The notes: a model not told the origin generated them from the sequence alone. 64,000 bases of DNA from Bacteroidota bacterium (GCA_020161355.1 JAIUOF010000001.1:1149093-1213092); one strand, 5' to 3'. Shown: positions 1-9,152, counted from the stretch's first letter. Numbers and translations are program-made.

Positions 1-1
1 T

Positions 2-400
2 TCAAAAAGGTTTGTATCAGTAGGTTACTACGCCCTGGTGGATATAAACAAAGTCTCGCTCCGAAAAAGCGAATTTGATGCTGAAATCAACTGGCTTGAT
101 TTGGAGTCTTTGCCCCAAATGATTATGGATCATAATGAAATGGTGGATTTTGCACTGGAAAGCCTCCGCGAAAAATTGGATGAAAAATTGATTGGTTTTA
201 ATCTTTTACCAGAAACTTTTACAATGCGGCAACTACAGGAGCTTTATGAGGCCGTATATGACCGTCCTTTCCCCCGAAACAATTTCCAAAAGAAAATGCT
301 GGATCTCAATGTGTTGGAACGTCTTGATAAAGTCTATACCGGTGCGGCGAATAAGGCTCCGTATTTGTATAGGTTTAGGAAGGATATCAAATCATCCTAA
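2..400 (+). CDS. NUDIX/NrtR-like regulator, C-terminal part (cut by window edge)
   Basis: The reading frame is open from base 2, so the gene begins upstream of the window; a GTG at 38 is internal. The first residues (RFVSVGYYALVDINK) resemble the end of the NUDIX beta-sheet region in NrtR-like proteins, where an RxVSVxYYALV motif is common. The remaining ~110 residues look like the C-terminal winged-helix domain (MRQLQELYEAVYDRPFPRNNFQKK). Such proteins bind ADP-ribose-like or sugar-linked ligands and repress NAD or pentose genes; in Bacteroidota several act as sugar-catabolism regulators. The last 14 bp overlap the end of the convergent FAH-family gene. The catalytic NUDIX box is outside the window, so enzyme activity cannot be judged. 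Confidence 0.8.
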   Translation, partial: SKRFVSVGYYALVDINKVSLRKSEFDAEINWLDLESLPQMIMDHNEMVDFALESLREKLDEKLIGFNLLPETFTMRQLQELYEAVYDRPFPRNNFQKKMLDLNVLERLDKVYTGAANKAPYLYRFRKDIKSS

Positions 401-1001
401 AAAGCAAACTCTCTCCTCCTTCGATTCCTGCGGCTAATTTATCACCTTTGTGAATCTGACCAGTACCTTTGGCAGGAGTGCCTGTAAAAATCAAATCCCC
501 GGTTTCTAAAGTCATAAATTTTGAAATAAATGCGATAATTTCCTCAAAAGAATATATCATTAAGGATGTATTTCCAGTTTGCTTGAGCTCTTCATTGATT
601 TTTAGGTCAAAATTGATATTATTTAAATCAGGAAATGCAGAAACCGGAATAAATGCTGAAACGGGTGCTGCTCCATCAAAACCTTTTCCCAGGTCCCATG
701 GTCCTTTACCTTCGCGACTTTGGTCGAAGATATCTTTAGCAGTAAAGTCAATTCCGATTCCAATGGCATCAATATAACTAATGGCCTCACTTTCAGAGAT
801 TCTCCTGCCTGATTTTCCAATTTTGATAACCAGCTCAGCTTCGTACCGCAAATCATTGGTGAAATCAGGAAACGCTACATCCTGATTGCCCGTAACCAGG
901 CTGGTTTGAGACTTGGAGAATATAATCGGGCTGCCTGTTTTTCCCGCATTTTTGTCTTCTCCCTGATTGATATAGTTTTTGCCGATGGCCAGGATTTTCA
1001 T
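387..1001 (-). CDS. Fumarylacetoacetate hydrolase (FAH) family protein
   Basis: This 204-residue protein has the compact single-domain FAH fold, the size of FAHD1-type acylpyruvases and oxaloacetate decarboxylases. Visible family signatures are the start MKILAIGKNY, the metal-ligand segment RYEAELVIKIGK, the GIDFTAKD segment and the C-terminal LETGDLIFTGTPAKGTG. It would act in the cytoplasm on a 2,4-dioxo or acylpyruvate-type acid with Mg or Mn. The ATG at 1001 is the natural start because it opens directly into the conserved first strand. It is convergent with the NUDIX regulator. The substrate cannot be told from sequence. Confidence 0.88.
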   Translation of the reverse strand: MKILAIGKNYINQGEDKNAGKTGSPIIFSKSQTSLVTGNQDVAFPDFTNDLRYEAELVIKIGKSGRRISESEAISYIDAIGIGIDFTAKDIFDQSREGKGPWDLGKGFDGAAPVSAFIPVSAFPDLNNINFDLKINEELKQTGNTSLMIYSFEEIIAFISKFMTLETGDLIFTGTPAKGTGQIHKGDKLAAGIEGGESLLFRMI

Positions 1002-1127
1002 GATAAAGAATTAATAATTGAATTACAGAATGATTGAATGCTAATTTTTGATTGAATTTAGGAAGTATTTTGTAGAAAGCAATTATCAACAAATGAATCG
1101 AATATGATAATATAAAAATTGAGCATA

Positions 1128-1162
1128 AAAAAATCAGAGCTTTAGTAAAACCCTGATTTTTT
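1128..1162 (-). terminator. Intrinsic terminator after the DUF1080 gene
   Basis: Arms AAAAAATCAG (1128-1137) and CTGATTTTTT (1153-1162) pair over 10 bp, with a U-rich run on the minus-strand transcript. It lies just below the stop of the minus-strand gene at 1189. Confidence 0.7.
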
Positions 1163-1188
1163 GGTATTAATTAAATAGGAAACGATGG

Positions 1189-2118
1189 TTATTTTGCCGG
1201 AGTCAAAACAATATTCCGGTATTCTATCGGACCATGGTCACCTTGAAACATAATGGGTCCGGCTTCTGCCTCATTGCTATCTATCGCACCACCTGTGATA
1301 CCCGGAATCTCGTTTTTGTAAATGATAGTTTTACCATTTAAAGCCACAGTTACAACTCTTCCGACTAAGGTCACATCAAAAATTTGCCATTCACCTGCGG
1401 CTTTGGCCGGGAGTTCCAATGGCTGAATGAAACCATAAATGGCCCCCAATTCTCCCAAAGCAGGTTCTTTCCCATAACTGTCGGTAATCTGCACTTCGTA
1501 GCGACCCCGAAGATAAACGCCGCTGTTGCTGCCTTTGGGTACTCTGAATTCTACATGAAGTTTAAAATCATTGAATTTGCCTGAGGTTCTGATGTTTGCA
1601 CCCGACTTTGGACTTTTCAGCACTCCATTTTCAACAATCCACTGGCTGGTTTGACCAAAAGTATCCCAACCTTCGGTGTTTTTTCCATTGAAAAGTTTGA
1701 TGGGCGTTCCCCAAACCGGCTCTTTGGCTCGGATTAATTTCGGTGCCCTCACCCCTACCCAGGTCAAAACTTCACCATTGGGCATGGTCATGGTACCTGA
1801 AAGTGCATCGCCTTTTAACTCACCTTCTACTTTCAAATCTTTATCCAGGTTATCCCACTGAGGAGGAATCGAAAAAGTCATTTTATTATCTTCAAAGTAA
1901 ATTCTGGAAATGGGCCTGGCACTTCCGCCATCGGCCACGAAATGTCCAACAAGGTATTTCACACCCGAATGATTGATTTCCAGCCAGGAAGGCACTTTTT
2001 GATCCCCACGAGTTACAGTCAAATCCCAACGGCCTTCGATATGCTGAGCAAACGATTTTGGAAATATGGAGAGGACGAGCCCAAGGATTGCTAAAGTAAT
2101 TTTCAATCTTATTTTCAT
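1189..2118 (-). CDS. Exported DUF1080 (3-keto-disaccharide hydrolase-like) protein
   Basis: A 309-residue exported protein with a clear signal peptide (MKIRLKITLAILGLVLSIFPKSFAQ). After a small beta-rich N-terminal part (about 26-130) comes a DUF1080 concanavalin-like domain from about residue 137, with family features PIKLFNGKNTEGWDTFG, SGKFNDFKLHVEFRVPKGSNSGVYLRG (split over residues ~180-205) and the end GPIMFQGDHGPIEYRNI. Members are glycoside-hydrolase-like; some cleave 3-keto-glucosides or disaccharides, and many are annotated only by fold. It probably works in the periplasm or at the outer membrane. It ends in its own terminator and is divergent from the cupin gene. Confidence 0.88.
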   Translation of the reverse strand: MKIRLKITLAILGLVLSIFPKSFAQHIEGRWDLTVTRGDQKVPSWLEINHSGVKYLVGHFVADGGSARPISRIYFEDNKMTFSIPPQWDNLDKDLKVEGELKGDALSGTMTMPNGEVLTWVGVRAPKLIRAKEPVWGTPIKLFNGKNTEGWDTFGQTSQWIVENGVLKSPKSGANIRTSGKFNDFKLHVEFRVPKGSNSGVYLRGRYEVQITDSYGKEPALGELGAIYGFIQPLELPAKAAGEWQIFDVTLVGRVVTVALNGKTIIYKNEIPGITGGAIDSNEAEAGPIMFQGDHGPIEYRNIVLTPAK

Positions 2119-2242
2119 TTAAATTTTATTTAAGGTTAAACATAATTTTCTGCAGCAATCCCAAAATTAACAATTAATGCTTTCTGTAAACAGTAAATTT
2201 TATTTTTTCGACATTTCCTTATTTTTGTTAAAAAAACAGCTC

Positions 2243-2602
2243 ATGCAAAAAGTTAATATTGCGGAAAAACTCGACTTATTTTCTGATTTCTGGCATCCCA
2301 GAATAGTAGGAGAACTAAACGGCCAGCATGTAAAACTTGTAAAATTAAAAGGCGAGTTTGTCTGGCATAAACACGACCATGAAGACGAAATGTTCTTTGT
2401 ATTGAAAGGTATATTGAAAATGGAATTTCGGGATAAAGCGGTGTATATCCATGAAAATGAGTTTCTGATTGTACCCAAAGGCACCGAGCACCGACCAGTG
2501 GCTGAGGAAGAAGTGAGTGTGATGTTGTTTGAGCCGGCATCTACCAAAAATACAGGAGATAATCCGGGTGAGCTCACCAGAGAGGAATTGGGCAGGATTT
2601 AA
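2243..2602 (+). CDS. Cupin domain protein
   Basis: A small single-domain cupin of 119 residues. The ATG at 2243 (MQKVNIAEKLDLF) is preferred; an ATG 66 bp upstream adds only a low-complexity, poorly conserved tail. Motif 1 is seen as HKHDHEDEMFFVLKG (the two His and the Glu are the usual metal ligands) and motif 2 as VPKGTEHRP. These one-domain cupins bind a divalent metal and a small ligand in the cytoplasm; many are annotated as mannose-6-phosphate isomerase-like. The substrate is unknown. A large imperfect palindrome starts two bases after its stop codon. Confidence 0.88.
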   Translation: MQKVNIAEKLDLFSDFWHPRIVGELNGQHVKLVKLKGEFVWHKHDHEDEMFFVLKGILKMEFRDKAVYIHENEFLIVPKGTEHRPVAEEEVSVMLFEPASTKNTGDNPGELTREELGRI

Positions 2603-2603
2603 A

Positions 2604-2655
2604 CCCGTTTTATGCACCAGAAAATCCACTACGTAGTGTTGATGCATAAACCGGG
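2604..2655. repeat. Nested palindrome between convergent genes
   Basis: Outer arms CCCGTTTTATGCA (2604-2616) and TGCATAAACCGGG (2643-2655) pair with one mismatch. Inside them is a perfect 12-bp palindrome CACTACGTAGTG (2627-2638). It could be a bidirectional terminator for the cupin and the small exported-protein gene, or an extragenic repetitive element; no second copy was noticed in the window. Confidence 0.6.
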
Positions 2656-2664
2656 ATAAAATGA

Positions 2665-2695
2665 AAAATGGCATCCCGACACAGGACACCATTTT
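2665..2695 (-). terminator. Probable terminator of small exported-protein gene, copy A
   Basis: Arms AAAATGG (2665-2671) and CCATTTT (2689-2695), with weaker inner pairing. A structurally equivalent hairpin with an (A)ATGG/CCATT stem base lies at the same position below copy B (15131-15157). Confidence 0.5.
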
Positions 2696-2699
2696 ATGA

Positions 2700-3275
2700 C
2701 AAATAATTAATACTTAAAGGGTAATTTAATATTATCTCACTTTGGCGTTTCTTTTTTGAGAACCATTTCTGCGTCATTTCCCATCATATTGAATTTCAAT
2801 TTCAGGGTATCGCCTTCGAGTTTTCCTACCATTTTAATATCCTGATCCATGATATTAAGGACAAATTCAATATCATTACCTTTGATTTTTCCATCTTTAA
2901 GAATGATTTCATTCCCTTCCGGGCCAACGGTCGAACCTGTTAATTTTTCACCTTCAGCTTTAAAAGTGTAAGAAACTTCAAACTGATCCATCACTTTTCC
3001 GTTCCATTTGCCATTGATATCCTGAGCAAATGAAGCCAATGAAAGTGCAAAAACAATAATTGCTGTCGAAAGAATTTTTTTAAGCATTGCAGTAAAATTT
3101 AAATTAACGGATTATTAATCCCGGTTGAAAAAAGAGTAGAAAAATTAAGATTTATGTTAAAACCTAAAATTTTAGATGTAAATCTAAAACAAGAATTTGG
3201 AATAAATGTATTTTTTACAATTATTTTTTTATTCACTAACTAACTGATAATTAATAATATTTTTTAAAAAAATTC
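2700..3275. repeat. Direct repeat, copy A
   Basis: Covers the small exported-protein gene and its upstream AT-rich region. The best-preserved part (2828-2967, 140 bp) is identical to 15296-15435. The non-coding part around 3181-3275 also matches about 15650-15744. Both copies have the same orientation and are about 12.5 kb apart. Confidence 0.85.
2737..3087 (-). CDS. Small exported protein, paralogue A
   Basis: A 116-residue protein with a Sec signal peptide (MLKKILSTAIIVFALSLASFAQ), leaving about 94 mature residues. The mature part alternates short beta strands (DINGKWNGKVMDQFEVSY, GEKLTGSTVGPEGNEI, GDTLKLKFNMMGND), as in small lipocalin-like or beta-barrel ligand-binding proteins of Bacteroidota. 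No catalytic motif is visible and the function is unknown. It is nearly identical to the protein at 15208-15555, differing at a handful of residues in the signal peptide and C-terminus. The gene stands alone with its own upstream region and probable terminator. Confidence 0.85.
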   Translation of the reverse strand: MLKKILSTAIIVFALSLASFAQDINGKWNGKVMDQFEVSYTFKAEGEKLTGSTVGPEGNEIILKDGKIKGNDIEFVLNIMDQDIKMVGKLEGDTLKLKFNMMGNDAEMVLKKETPK

Positions 3276-3638
3276 GGGCTTATTTAGAAGAAAAGTAAAA
3301 TTGCAAAATATTGATATTAAAGTGACCGAAGTGATGAATATTCCAAGAATTTAATGTGCAGAAATGGATCTACAAAAATGACTTTTTTTGAATGATTTTT
3401 TACTATTTAAATTATGATTTTTAAGAAAGAGACCGAATATTGGTTTACCAACTTAAAGCATTAAAACTTAAGGCAAGCACCATAAAATTCTGGAAGGTAA
3501 TAATTTCCACAACTGCTAGTTTTTGTAAATTATTAGAATTTGTAATATAAATTTGAAGATACTCCTTCGATTAAATATCTTCTATTTTTTCTACTCTTAA
3601 GCTTCATTTTTCTTAACTTTAGCTCTAATCTTAAATAA
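3276..3638. other. AT-rich intergenic region before the GH36 gene
   Basis: No supported gene. Very AT-rich, with stop codons in all frames. It presumably carries the promoter of the alpha-galactosidase gene; TAACTTTA about 20 bp upstream of that ATG is close to the Bacteroidota -7 element but not exact. Confidence 0.5.
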
Positions 3639-5834
3639 ATGAAAAACATTAATTTAATTCTTTTTCTATTCTGGTTCAACACCAACGCACAGATGATTAC
3701 AATTCCGGTCGAAACTAAAGACAATGCTTTGGTGCTTCAAACCGACAAAGAAAACAGGCTGAGGATGACCTATTTTGGTAAGAAATTAAAATCAGCCACT
3801 GAATATGAAAATTTAAAAGTTTCATCGGCCCGTTATGACGAAGCTAACGCAGGAATTGCAAGTTCGGCCTATACACCATCAGGAACCTGGAATCTGGGTG
3901 AGCCCGCAATAGAGGTGATTCATGCCGATGGAAATACTTCTCTGGAATTAAAATATGTAAGTCACAAAGTTGAAAAAATTGAAGAAAACGTTTCCTTAAT
4001 TTCTGTTTTTTTGAAGGATCCTCTGTACAGTACCGAAGTGACCCTTTTTTACAAAACATTTTCCAACGAAAATGTTATCGAACAATGGACAGTGATAAAG
4101 AATCTTGAAAAAGGAGTTCTGAAACTGAAAAAATATGCCTCTGCCAACCTCCATTTTGTAGCCAAAGACTTTTTTCTGCATCACTATCACGGAGAATGGG
4201 CTAAGGAAATGAAACCCGAAGACACCAAACTTACCGCCGGAATAAAGACGCTGGATTCGAAACTGAATACCCGGGCAAATATTTATCAGCCACCCACTTT
4301 CCAGTTGTCGTTTGATGAACAGGCAACTGAGGACCATGGAAAAGTACTCATGGGAACACTGGGCTGGTCAGGAAATTTTCGGTTTGATTTTGAAAAAGAC
4401 AATTACCAGAACCTAAAACTAATTGCAGGTATTAACCCTCATGCTGCCGAATATTCATTAAACCCAAATGAAGAATTCAAAACACCCTCTTTTATCGGTT
4501 GTTATTCAGAAAATGGTCAAGGCCAGGCCAGCCGCGACATGCACAATTGGGCAAGAAAATACAGAATTCTTGATGGGGAAGGCACCAGAATGACCCTCTT
4601 GAATAACTGGGAAGCTACTTATTTTGACTTTGATGAAAATAAAATAACCGGCTTATTTAAAGGAGCTAAAGATCTGGGAGTAGATATGTTTTTGCTTGAT
4701 GACGGGTGGTTTGCCAATAAATACCCCAGAAACGGAGATGTGGCCGGCCTTGGAGATTGGCAGGAAAACAAGAAAAAACTTCCCAACGGAATCGGATTTT
4801 TGGTCAAAGAAGCCACGAAAGCAGGAGTAAAATTTGGGATTTGGGTGGAGCCGGAAATGGTCAATCCTAAGTCAGAACTATACGAAAAACACCTTGATTG
4901 GGTAATTCGGGAACCTAATCGACCCGAAACGTATTTCCGTAATCAGCTTCCTTTAGACCTGAGCAACCCTGAGGTTCAGGACTTTGTTTTTGGAGTATTG
5001 GATGGTTTATTTACCAAAAATCCTGAGTTAGCCTTTATCAAGTGGGACTGCAATGCTGTGACTTACAATGCCCATTCTGCTTATCTCGAAAAAATGAAAA
5101 AGCCACAGACTCACCTGTATGTAGATTATGTAAATGGCCTGTATAAGGTTTTACAAAGATTAAGGGCAAAATATCCCAAAATACCGATGATGTTATGCTC
5201 AGGTGGTGGAGGCAGAGTCGATTATGAGGCTTTGAAATATTTCACTGAGTTTTGGGTATCAGACAATACCGATCCGCTGGAAAGGATTTTTATGCAATGG
5301 GAATATTCGTATTATTACCCGGCAATAGCTTCCTGTAATCATATCACTGATTGGAGCAAGGTCGGCATCAAATACCGCACTGATGTGGCCATGATGGGCA
5401 AAATGGGCTATGATATTGTGGTAGATAAGCTGGATGAAAAAGAGCTGCTTTTTAGTCAAAATGCCCTGAAAAACTATTCCAACCTGAAAGAAACAATATG
5501 GAAGGGTGATTTATACCGATTAATCAATCCTTTCGGAAATCAAATGGCGGCGGTAGAATATGTAAAAAAAGATAAAAGTAAGGCTGTGATATTTAATTAT
5601 CTGATTGAAAATCGTTTTGATATGAATTCTCTGATTCCTGATATTAAACTAAAAGGGCTTGATCCCGAAAAAAAGTACAGTATTAAAGAGATAAATGTTT
5701 TTCCTGGAACAAAAAGCTCTATTGATGAAAAAATGGAGTATTCGGGTGATTATTTAATGAAAATCGGTATCAATCCTGCCATAAATCACCAAAGGACGAG
5801 TGTAGTTTTAGAAATAAATGAGGTAAAACAATAA
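3639..5834 (+). CDS. GH36 alpha-galactosidase, exported
   Basis: A 731-residue glycoside hydrolase with a short signal peptide (MKNINLILFLFWFNTNAQ). The GH36 plan is complete: an N-terminal beta-sandwich (about 20-290), a TIM barrel with NNWEATYFDFDE, FLLDDGWF, GIWVEPEMVNP and FIKWDCN, then a C-terminal sheet. Asp470 in KWDCN is the expected nucleophile and Asp542 in SDNTD the acid/base. GH36 enzymes release galactose from raffinose-family oligosaccharides, galactinol and galactomannan side chains by a retaining mechanism. It most likely acts in the periplasm. It lies upstream of the myo-inositol oxygenase and SusCD genes, which suggests a galactosyl-inositol or raffinose-type substrate, but that is inference. 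Confidence 0.95.
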   Translation: MKNINLILFLFWFNTNAQMITIPVETKDNALVLQTDKENRLRMTYFGKKLKSATEYENLKVSSARYDEANAGIASSAYTPSGTWNLGEPAIEVIHADGNTSLELKYVSHKVEKIEENVSLISVFLKDPLYSTEVTLFYKTFSNENVIEQWTVIKNLEKGVLKLKKYASANLHFVAKDFFLHHYHGEWAKEMKPEDTKLTAGIKTLDSKLNTRANIYQPPTFQLSFDEQATEDHGKVLMGTLGWSGNFRFDFEKDNYQNLKLIAGINPHAAEYSLNPNEEFKTPSFIGCYSENGQGQASRDMHNWARKYRILDGEGTRMTLLNNWEATYFDFDENKITGLFKGAKDLGVDMFLLDDGWFANKYPRNGDVAGLGDWQENKKKLPNGIGFLVKEATKAGVKFGIWVEPEMVNPKSELYEKHLDWVIREPNRPETYFRNQLPLDLSNPEVQDFVFGVLDGLFTKNPELAFIKWDCNAVTYNAHSAYLEKMKKPQTHLYVDYVNGLYKVLQRLRAKYPKIPMMLCSGGGGRVDYEALKYFTEFWVSDNTDPLERIFMQWEYSYYYPAIASCNHITDWSKVGIKYRTDVAMMGKMGYDIVVDKLDEKELLFSQNALKNYSNLKETIWKGDLYRLINPFGNQMAAVEYVKKDKSKAVIFNYLIENRFDMNSLIPDIKLKGLDPEKKYSIKEINVFPGTKSSIDEKMEYSGDYLMKIGINPAINHQRTSVVLEINEVKQ

Positions 5835-5847
5835 TTTAGTTCAGGAA

Positions 5848-5877
5848 AACTGCCCCTCAAAATCAATTGGGGCAGTT
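5848..5877 (+). terminator. Terminator hairpin after the GH36 gene
   Basis: Perfect 9-bp arms AACTGCCCC (5848-5856) and GGGGCAGTT (5869-5877) beginning 14 bp after the stop. The U-run is better on the minus strand, so it may work in both directions. Confidence 0.7.
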
Positions 5878-5885
5878 AAAAAATA

Positions 5886-6008
5886 TCATTCTAAAAGTGA
5901 GCCCATTTTCTTTCTGATAAAATCTGCTGCATATTTTGGTGCAAATCGGTAGAGTTTGTCCAGAAAACCCGCATCACTTCCCACAGTAACCCTAAATTTA
6001 TCTGATTC
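5886..6008 (-). pseudogene. C-terminal remnant of a short-chain dehydrogenase
   Basis: On the minus strand this frame reads ESDKFRVTVGSDAGFLDKL, then YRFAPKYAADFIRKKMG and a stop. This matches the typical C-terminal tail of one SDR subgroup (VxVGxDAxxLDxLxRLxPxxAxxxIxxKM). A TAG codon lies immediately upstream in frame and no start is available, so only about 40 codons survive. The region up to 6277 contains nothing else recognisable. It is evidence of a deletion at this site next to the carbohydrate locus. Confidence 0.65.
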
Positions 6009-6277
6009 CTAAATAAATATTCTTTAAATTCTGTTTTTTAAGTATTTAACAGACCTTATTGTATTTTTTATGCTAATAAAGATATACTTCCCATAATTTA
6101 AATACCTTCTAAAAAAGCAGATATGCATGATAAGCACCAAATGGACATTTCAGCATTAAATGCACACTTTTCAAAGATTTTGCATTATTTCTTTATCGTA
6201 AAAATGACGATTTTTAGGAATGAATTTAATAGTATTAATAAATACTCTCTAAAGAAAATTATAGAATTCGAACCCTT

Positions 6278-8032
6278 ATGAATAGAAAACAATTTCTTCA
6301 AAAAGTAGGAATCGGCTCTGCATTACTGCCGGCTCTTTCATCCTTTACACCCGGAAATATTTCAACTGATTTATCAGTAAATGAACAATATATATTAGAC
6401 GCAAATAAAAGAGAAGTTGACAGGCTTTTGGAAGTATATTCCAAACCTATTGCAAATTTAAGAAGAAGTCTGGGTTTTGATCTGGCCAATCTGGCAGCAG
6501 GCTATACGGAGCCCAAAAGTGCGTATTTTCAATCTGCCACAGTTTTAACACCCATGGAGGCCATAGTCAACTTTCTGATTTCAGAACAAAAACCCGATGG
6601 CACCCTTGACTTTGGGAATCTTTCTTCTCCACCTGACACCGCTTTCATCATTGATCCTCTCTGTGCAGCTGCGAGAATTTTGAGAGAAAGCGGAGGACAA
6701 GAATCTCTGAGACAAAAACTGAAAGCTTTTATTACAAAAGCTGCCGACCAGCTGGCTATTGGCGGTGTCCACACACCTAATCACCGTTGGGTAGTGAGCT
6801 CGGCTCTTGCGAAAGTCAATGCCCTTTTTCCCCACAAAAAATACATGACAAGGATAAATCAATGGTTGGCCGAGAAAGTTTTTGCTGACCAGGATGGCGT
6901 TTACCTCGAACGCAGCATTACTTATGCCGAAGTCGTAAACCGATCATTGATTTTTTTGGCCGATTATGCCCAAAAAACTGAGCTACTGAAAAATGTTGAA
7001 AAAAACCTCAACTGGCTTTTCCACATGATGGAACCCAATGGCGACATGGTTACAGTCCAATCAAGAAGACAGGATGCGTTTCATCACCGCAACGTCACGG
7101 AGTTCTATATTCATTATCGATATATGGCTATAAAAACCGGAAATCCATTGTATGCTTCTATGCTTGGTTTTATTGAAAAAATGCCTGATTTTGAGGAAAT
7201 CCAGGGAAGAAATCTCCTGTATTATATCCGAGAAAATCCATTTTTAGCAAAAGAACCCCGGAAGGATAGCCTTCCAACTAAATACGAAAGGCTATACGAA
7301 GGGATAAATCTACTCAGAAAAAGAAACGAAAAAGAATCCTTGACACTTTTTGCAGGTACTGACTGGCCCACAATAGTGGCTTCAGGCCGATCAAGCAACC
7401 CATCACTGCTAATGTATAGAAAAGGTGACGCCATTCTAAAATATCTGCGAATTTCTACTTCTTTTTTCAGTATTGGCTATATCAGAGGTAAAGGAATAAA
7501 AAAAACAGCAACAGGATATCAAACCCAATTTAGTTTTGAAGCTCCCTACTATCAACCACTTCCTGAAAAATACCTGAAAGCCGACGGGGATTATGAACTA
7601 AGCCCAAGTACTGATGGCAGATTCTGGAATAAAATGGATTTTCAAAATCGCCCGCAGAGTAATGTCCAGAGATTAAATGCCGATATTAATTATGAAGAAA
7701 AGTCTGGCAAACATCTCTTAAACATCAGAATAAATGCTCAGCAAGGCGTAAAAGTTGTAATTGAAATGTGTTTCGACGAAAATGGCAAATTTATACATTC
7801 GGGAGAAATTGAGTCGGGTTCGGGAGAAAACTATTTTTTGAAAGAGGGATATGTAATTTATAAATCAGGCAATGATGAGATAAAAATTGGACCGGGAGTC
7901 CAGCAACATAAAAGCGTTCAAAACCTTGAAGGTGAAATGTACAGTACGCATTTCGGATCATTAAAAACCAATGGTAAATATTTGTATATCACCGGTATCT
8001 GCCCATTTGAATATACGCTGGAAATATCATAA
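6278..8032 (+). CDS. Large exported protein, probable helical-toroid sugar-active enzyme, unknown
   Basis: A 584-residue protein with an export signal (MNRKQFLQKVGIGSALLPALSSFTPG) that resembles a degenerate Tat signal lacking the paired arginines. Residues about 40-330 are helix-rich, with repeated aromatic and acidic patches (SEQKPDGTLDFGNLSSPPDT, HTPNHRWVVSSALAK, LERSITYAEVVNRSL). Residues about 350-584 look beta-rich. A helical toroid followed by a beta-sandwich is the plan of several polysaccharide lyases (heparinase II/III-like) and related hydrolases, but I do not recognise the family and see no assured catalytic residues. It follows the GH36 gene in the same direction and ends at a strong terminator, so it may belong to the same locus. 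Confidence 0.8.
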   Translation: MNRKQFLQKVGIGSALLPALSSFTPGNISTDLSVNEQYILDANKREVDRLLEVYSKPIANLRRSLGFDLANLAAGYTEPKSAYFQSATVLTPMEAIVNFLISEQKPDGTLDFGNLSSPPDTAFIIDPLCAAARILRESGGQESLRQKLKAFITKAADQLAIGGVHTPNHRWVVSSALAKVNALFPHKKYMTRINQWLAEKVFADQDGVYLERSITYAEVVNRSLIFLADYAQKTELLKNVEKNLNWLFHMMEPNGDMVTVQSRRQDAFHHRNVTEFYIHYRYMAIKTGNPLYASMLGFIEKMPDFEEIQGRNLLYYIRENPFLAKEPRKDSLPTKYERLYEGINLLRKRNEKESLTLFAGTDWPTIVASGRSSNPSLLMYRKGDAILKYLRISTSFFSIGYIRGKGIKKTATGYQTQFSFEAPYYQPLPEKYLKADGDYELSPSTDGRFWNKMDFQNRPQSNVQRLNADINYEEKSGKHLLNIRINAQQGVKVVIEMCFDENGKFIHSGEIESGSGENYFLKEGYVIYKSGNDEIKIGPGVQQHKSVQNLEGEMYSTHFGSLKTNGKYLYITGICPFEYTLEIS

Positions 8033-8035
8033 AAT

Positions 8036-8063
8036 AAGGGGGTAGAAAACCATCTACCCCCTT
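8036..8063. terminator. Strong bidirectional terminator
   Basis: Perfect 11-bp arms AAGGGGGTAGA (8036-8046) and TCTACCCCCTT (8053-8063) with a 6-nt loop, placed between the convergent genes ending at 8032 and 8107. Confidence 0.85.
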
Positions 8064-8106
8064 AATATTTAACCAATTTTTCTATGATGTAAATTCTAAC
8101 TTTATT

Positions 8107-8967
8107 CTAAAACTTCAAAGTAGCCGGCAAATATTTGGCGACAAGATCCTCATAATAAGGCCTTAGAGCTTTTGCATCAGGTGCCACAGGTACTTTTGAA
8201 TACAAATCATACGGGTTAAACTTATCTACCCATTTAAACATTTCATGATCGTGGGCGTTCATCAGGTGATCGTAAGCGTGTTCCCGATGCTGAGCATAAA
8301 AAGAATGGTAACGCAACATGTAGAGGCCTTCTTCAGGTAAATAGTTTTTCATCATTTGATAGATGTACTCATCATGTCCCCAGCTCATTTTCACATTATC
8401 GAGGCCACAATTGGGTTCATAAATGCCATATTTTGTATTGTATCTTGGGTCTTTTGAATCAGGATTTGCATCAAAAAATTCAGGGTAAACTATCTTATCA
8501 GAATGCTTGCAACCGGTTGGAAAAGTATCACCCACCACAGCCCATTGCGGCTCTCCAAAAAGACATAGAACCTTACCCAAATCATGCATAAAGCCCGTCA
8601 GCACAAACCAATCAGGGTGTCCGTCGGCTCTGATGGCCTCAGAAGTTTGCAATAAATGTTGAAGCTGATCGAGGTCTGTATCAGGGTCGCTATCGTCAAC
8701 AAGGGTATTTAAAAAATCTACGGCGTCCCAGATAGTCATTTCTTTCTTATTAAAAGCTAGAAATTCCTTTTCCTTTTCTTCTACGAAATTATAGGTCTGA
8801 TAAGTATGATTAAGCCTGTAAAACTCTCTAACTGTGTTAACTCTCTCTGAATCAACGTAGTTTCGGTAATCTTCTTTAGCTTTTTTACCCGGTTCCGGAT
8901 ATCTTTCCAACACATCATCCTCCCATTCTTCAATGCTTTTTAAAGGATTAGAATTGACATTTTCCAT
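8107..8967 (-). CDS. miox: myo-Inositol oxygenase (MIOX)
   Basis: A 286-residue, full-length homologue of eukaryotic-type MIOX. MIOX uses a mixed-valent diiron centre to convert myo-inositol and O2 to D-glucuronate in the cytoplasm. The family pattern is intact: [71 protein letters not shown] and NPYDLYSK. By alignment to mouse MIOX the iron ligands would be His104, His128, Asp129, His198, His221 and Asp254. No signal peptide. It lies beside GH36, SusCD and LacI genes, so inositol probably arises from an imported glycoside. It belongs to the same HD-domain oxygenase superfamily as the PhnZ-like protein at 54768. Confidence 0.96.
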   Translation of the reverse strand: MENVNSNPLKSIEEWEDDVLERYPEPGKKAKEDYRNYVDSERVNTVREFYRLNHTYQTYNFVEEKEKEFLAFNKKEMTIWDAVDFLNTLVDDSDPDTDLDQLQHLLQTSEAIRADGHPDWFVLTGFMHDLGKVLCLFGEPQWAVVGDTFPTGCKHSDKIVYPEFFDANPDSKDPRYNTKYGIYEPNCGLDNVKMSWGHDEYIYQMMKNYLPEEGLYMLRYHSFYAQHREHAYDHLMNAHDHEMFKWVDKFNPYDLYSKVPVAPDAKALRPYYEDLVAKYLPATLKF

Positions 8968-9070
8968 TATTTATAAATTTAGGTTGAAACATATAAAAAT
9001 ATAACAAAAAATTTTAAGTCTTTAATTTTTTATGATAAAAATATGTTTCCAGTTTGAATACTTAATAAAT

Positions 9071-9110
9071 AGGCTCCCTATTCTATTTTTGAAATAAGAA
9101 TAAGGAACCT
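9071..9110 (-). terminator. Terminator after the first SusCD operon
   Basis: Arms AGGCTCCCTATTCT (9071-9084) and AGAATAAGGAACCT (9097-9110) pair at 12 of 14 positions, just below the susD stop at 9153. Confidence 0.6.
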
Positions 9111-9152
9111 GAAATTGATATATTGATTATTTTAAGGTTAATCCAATATTAA

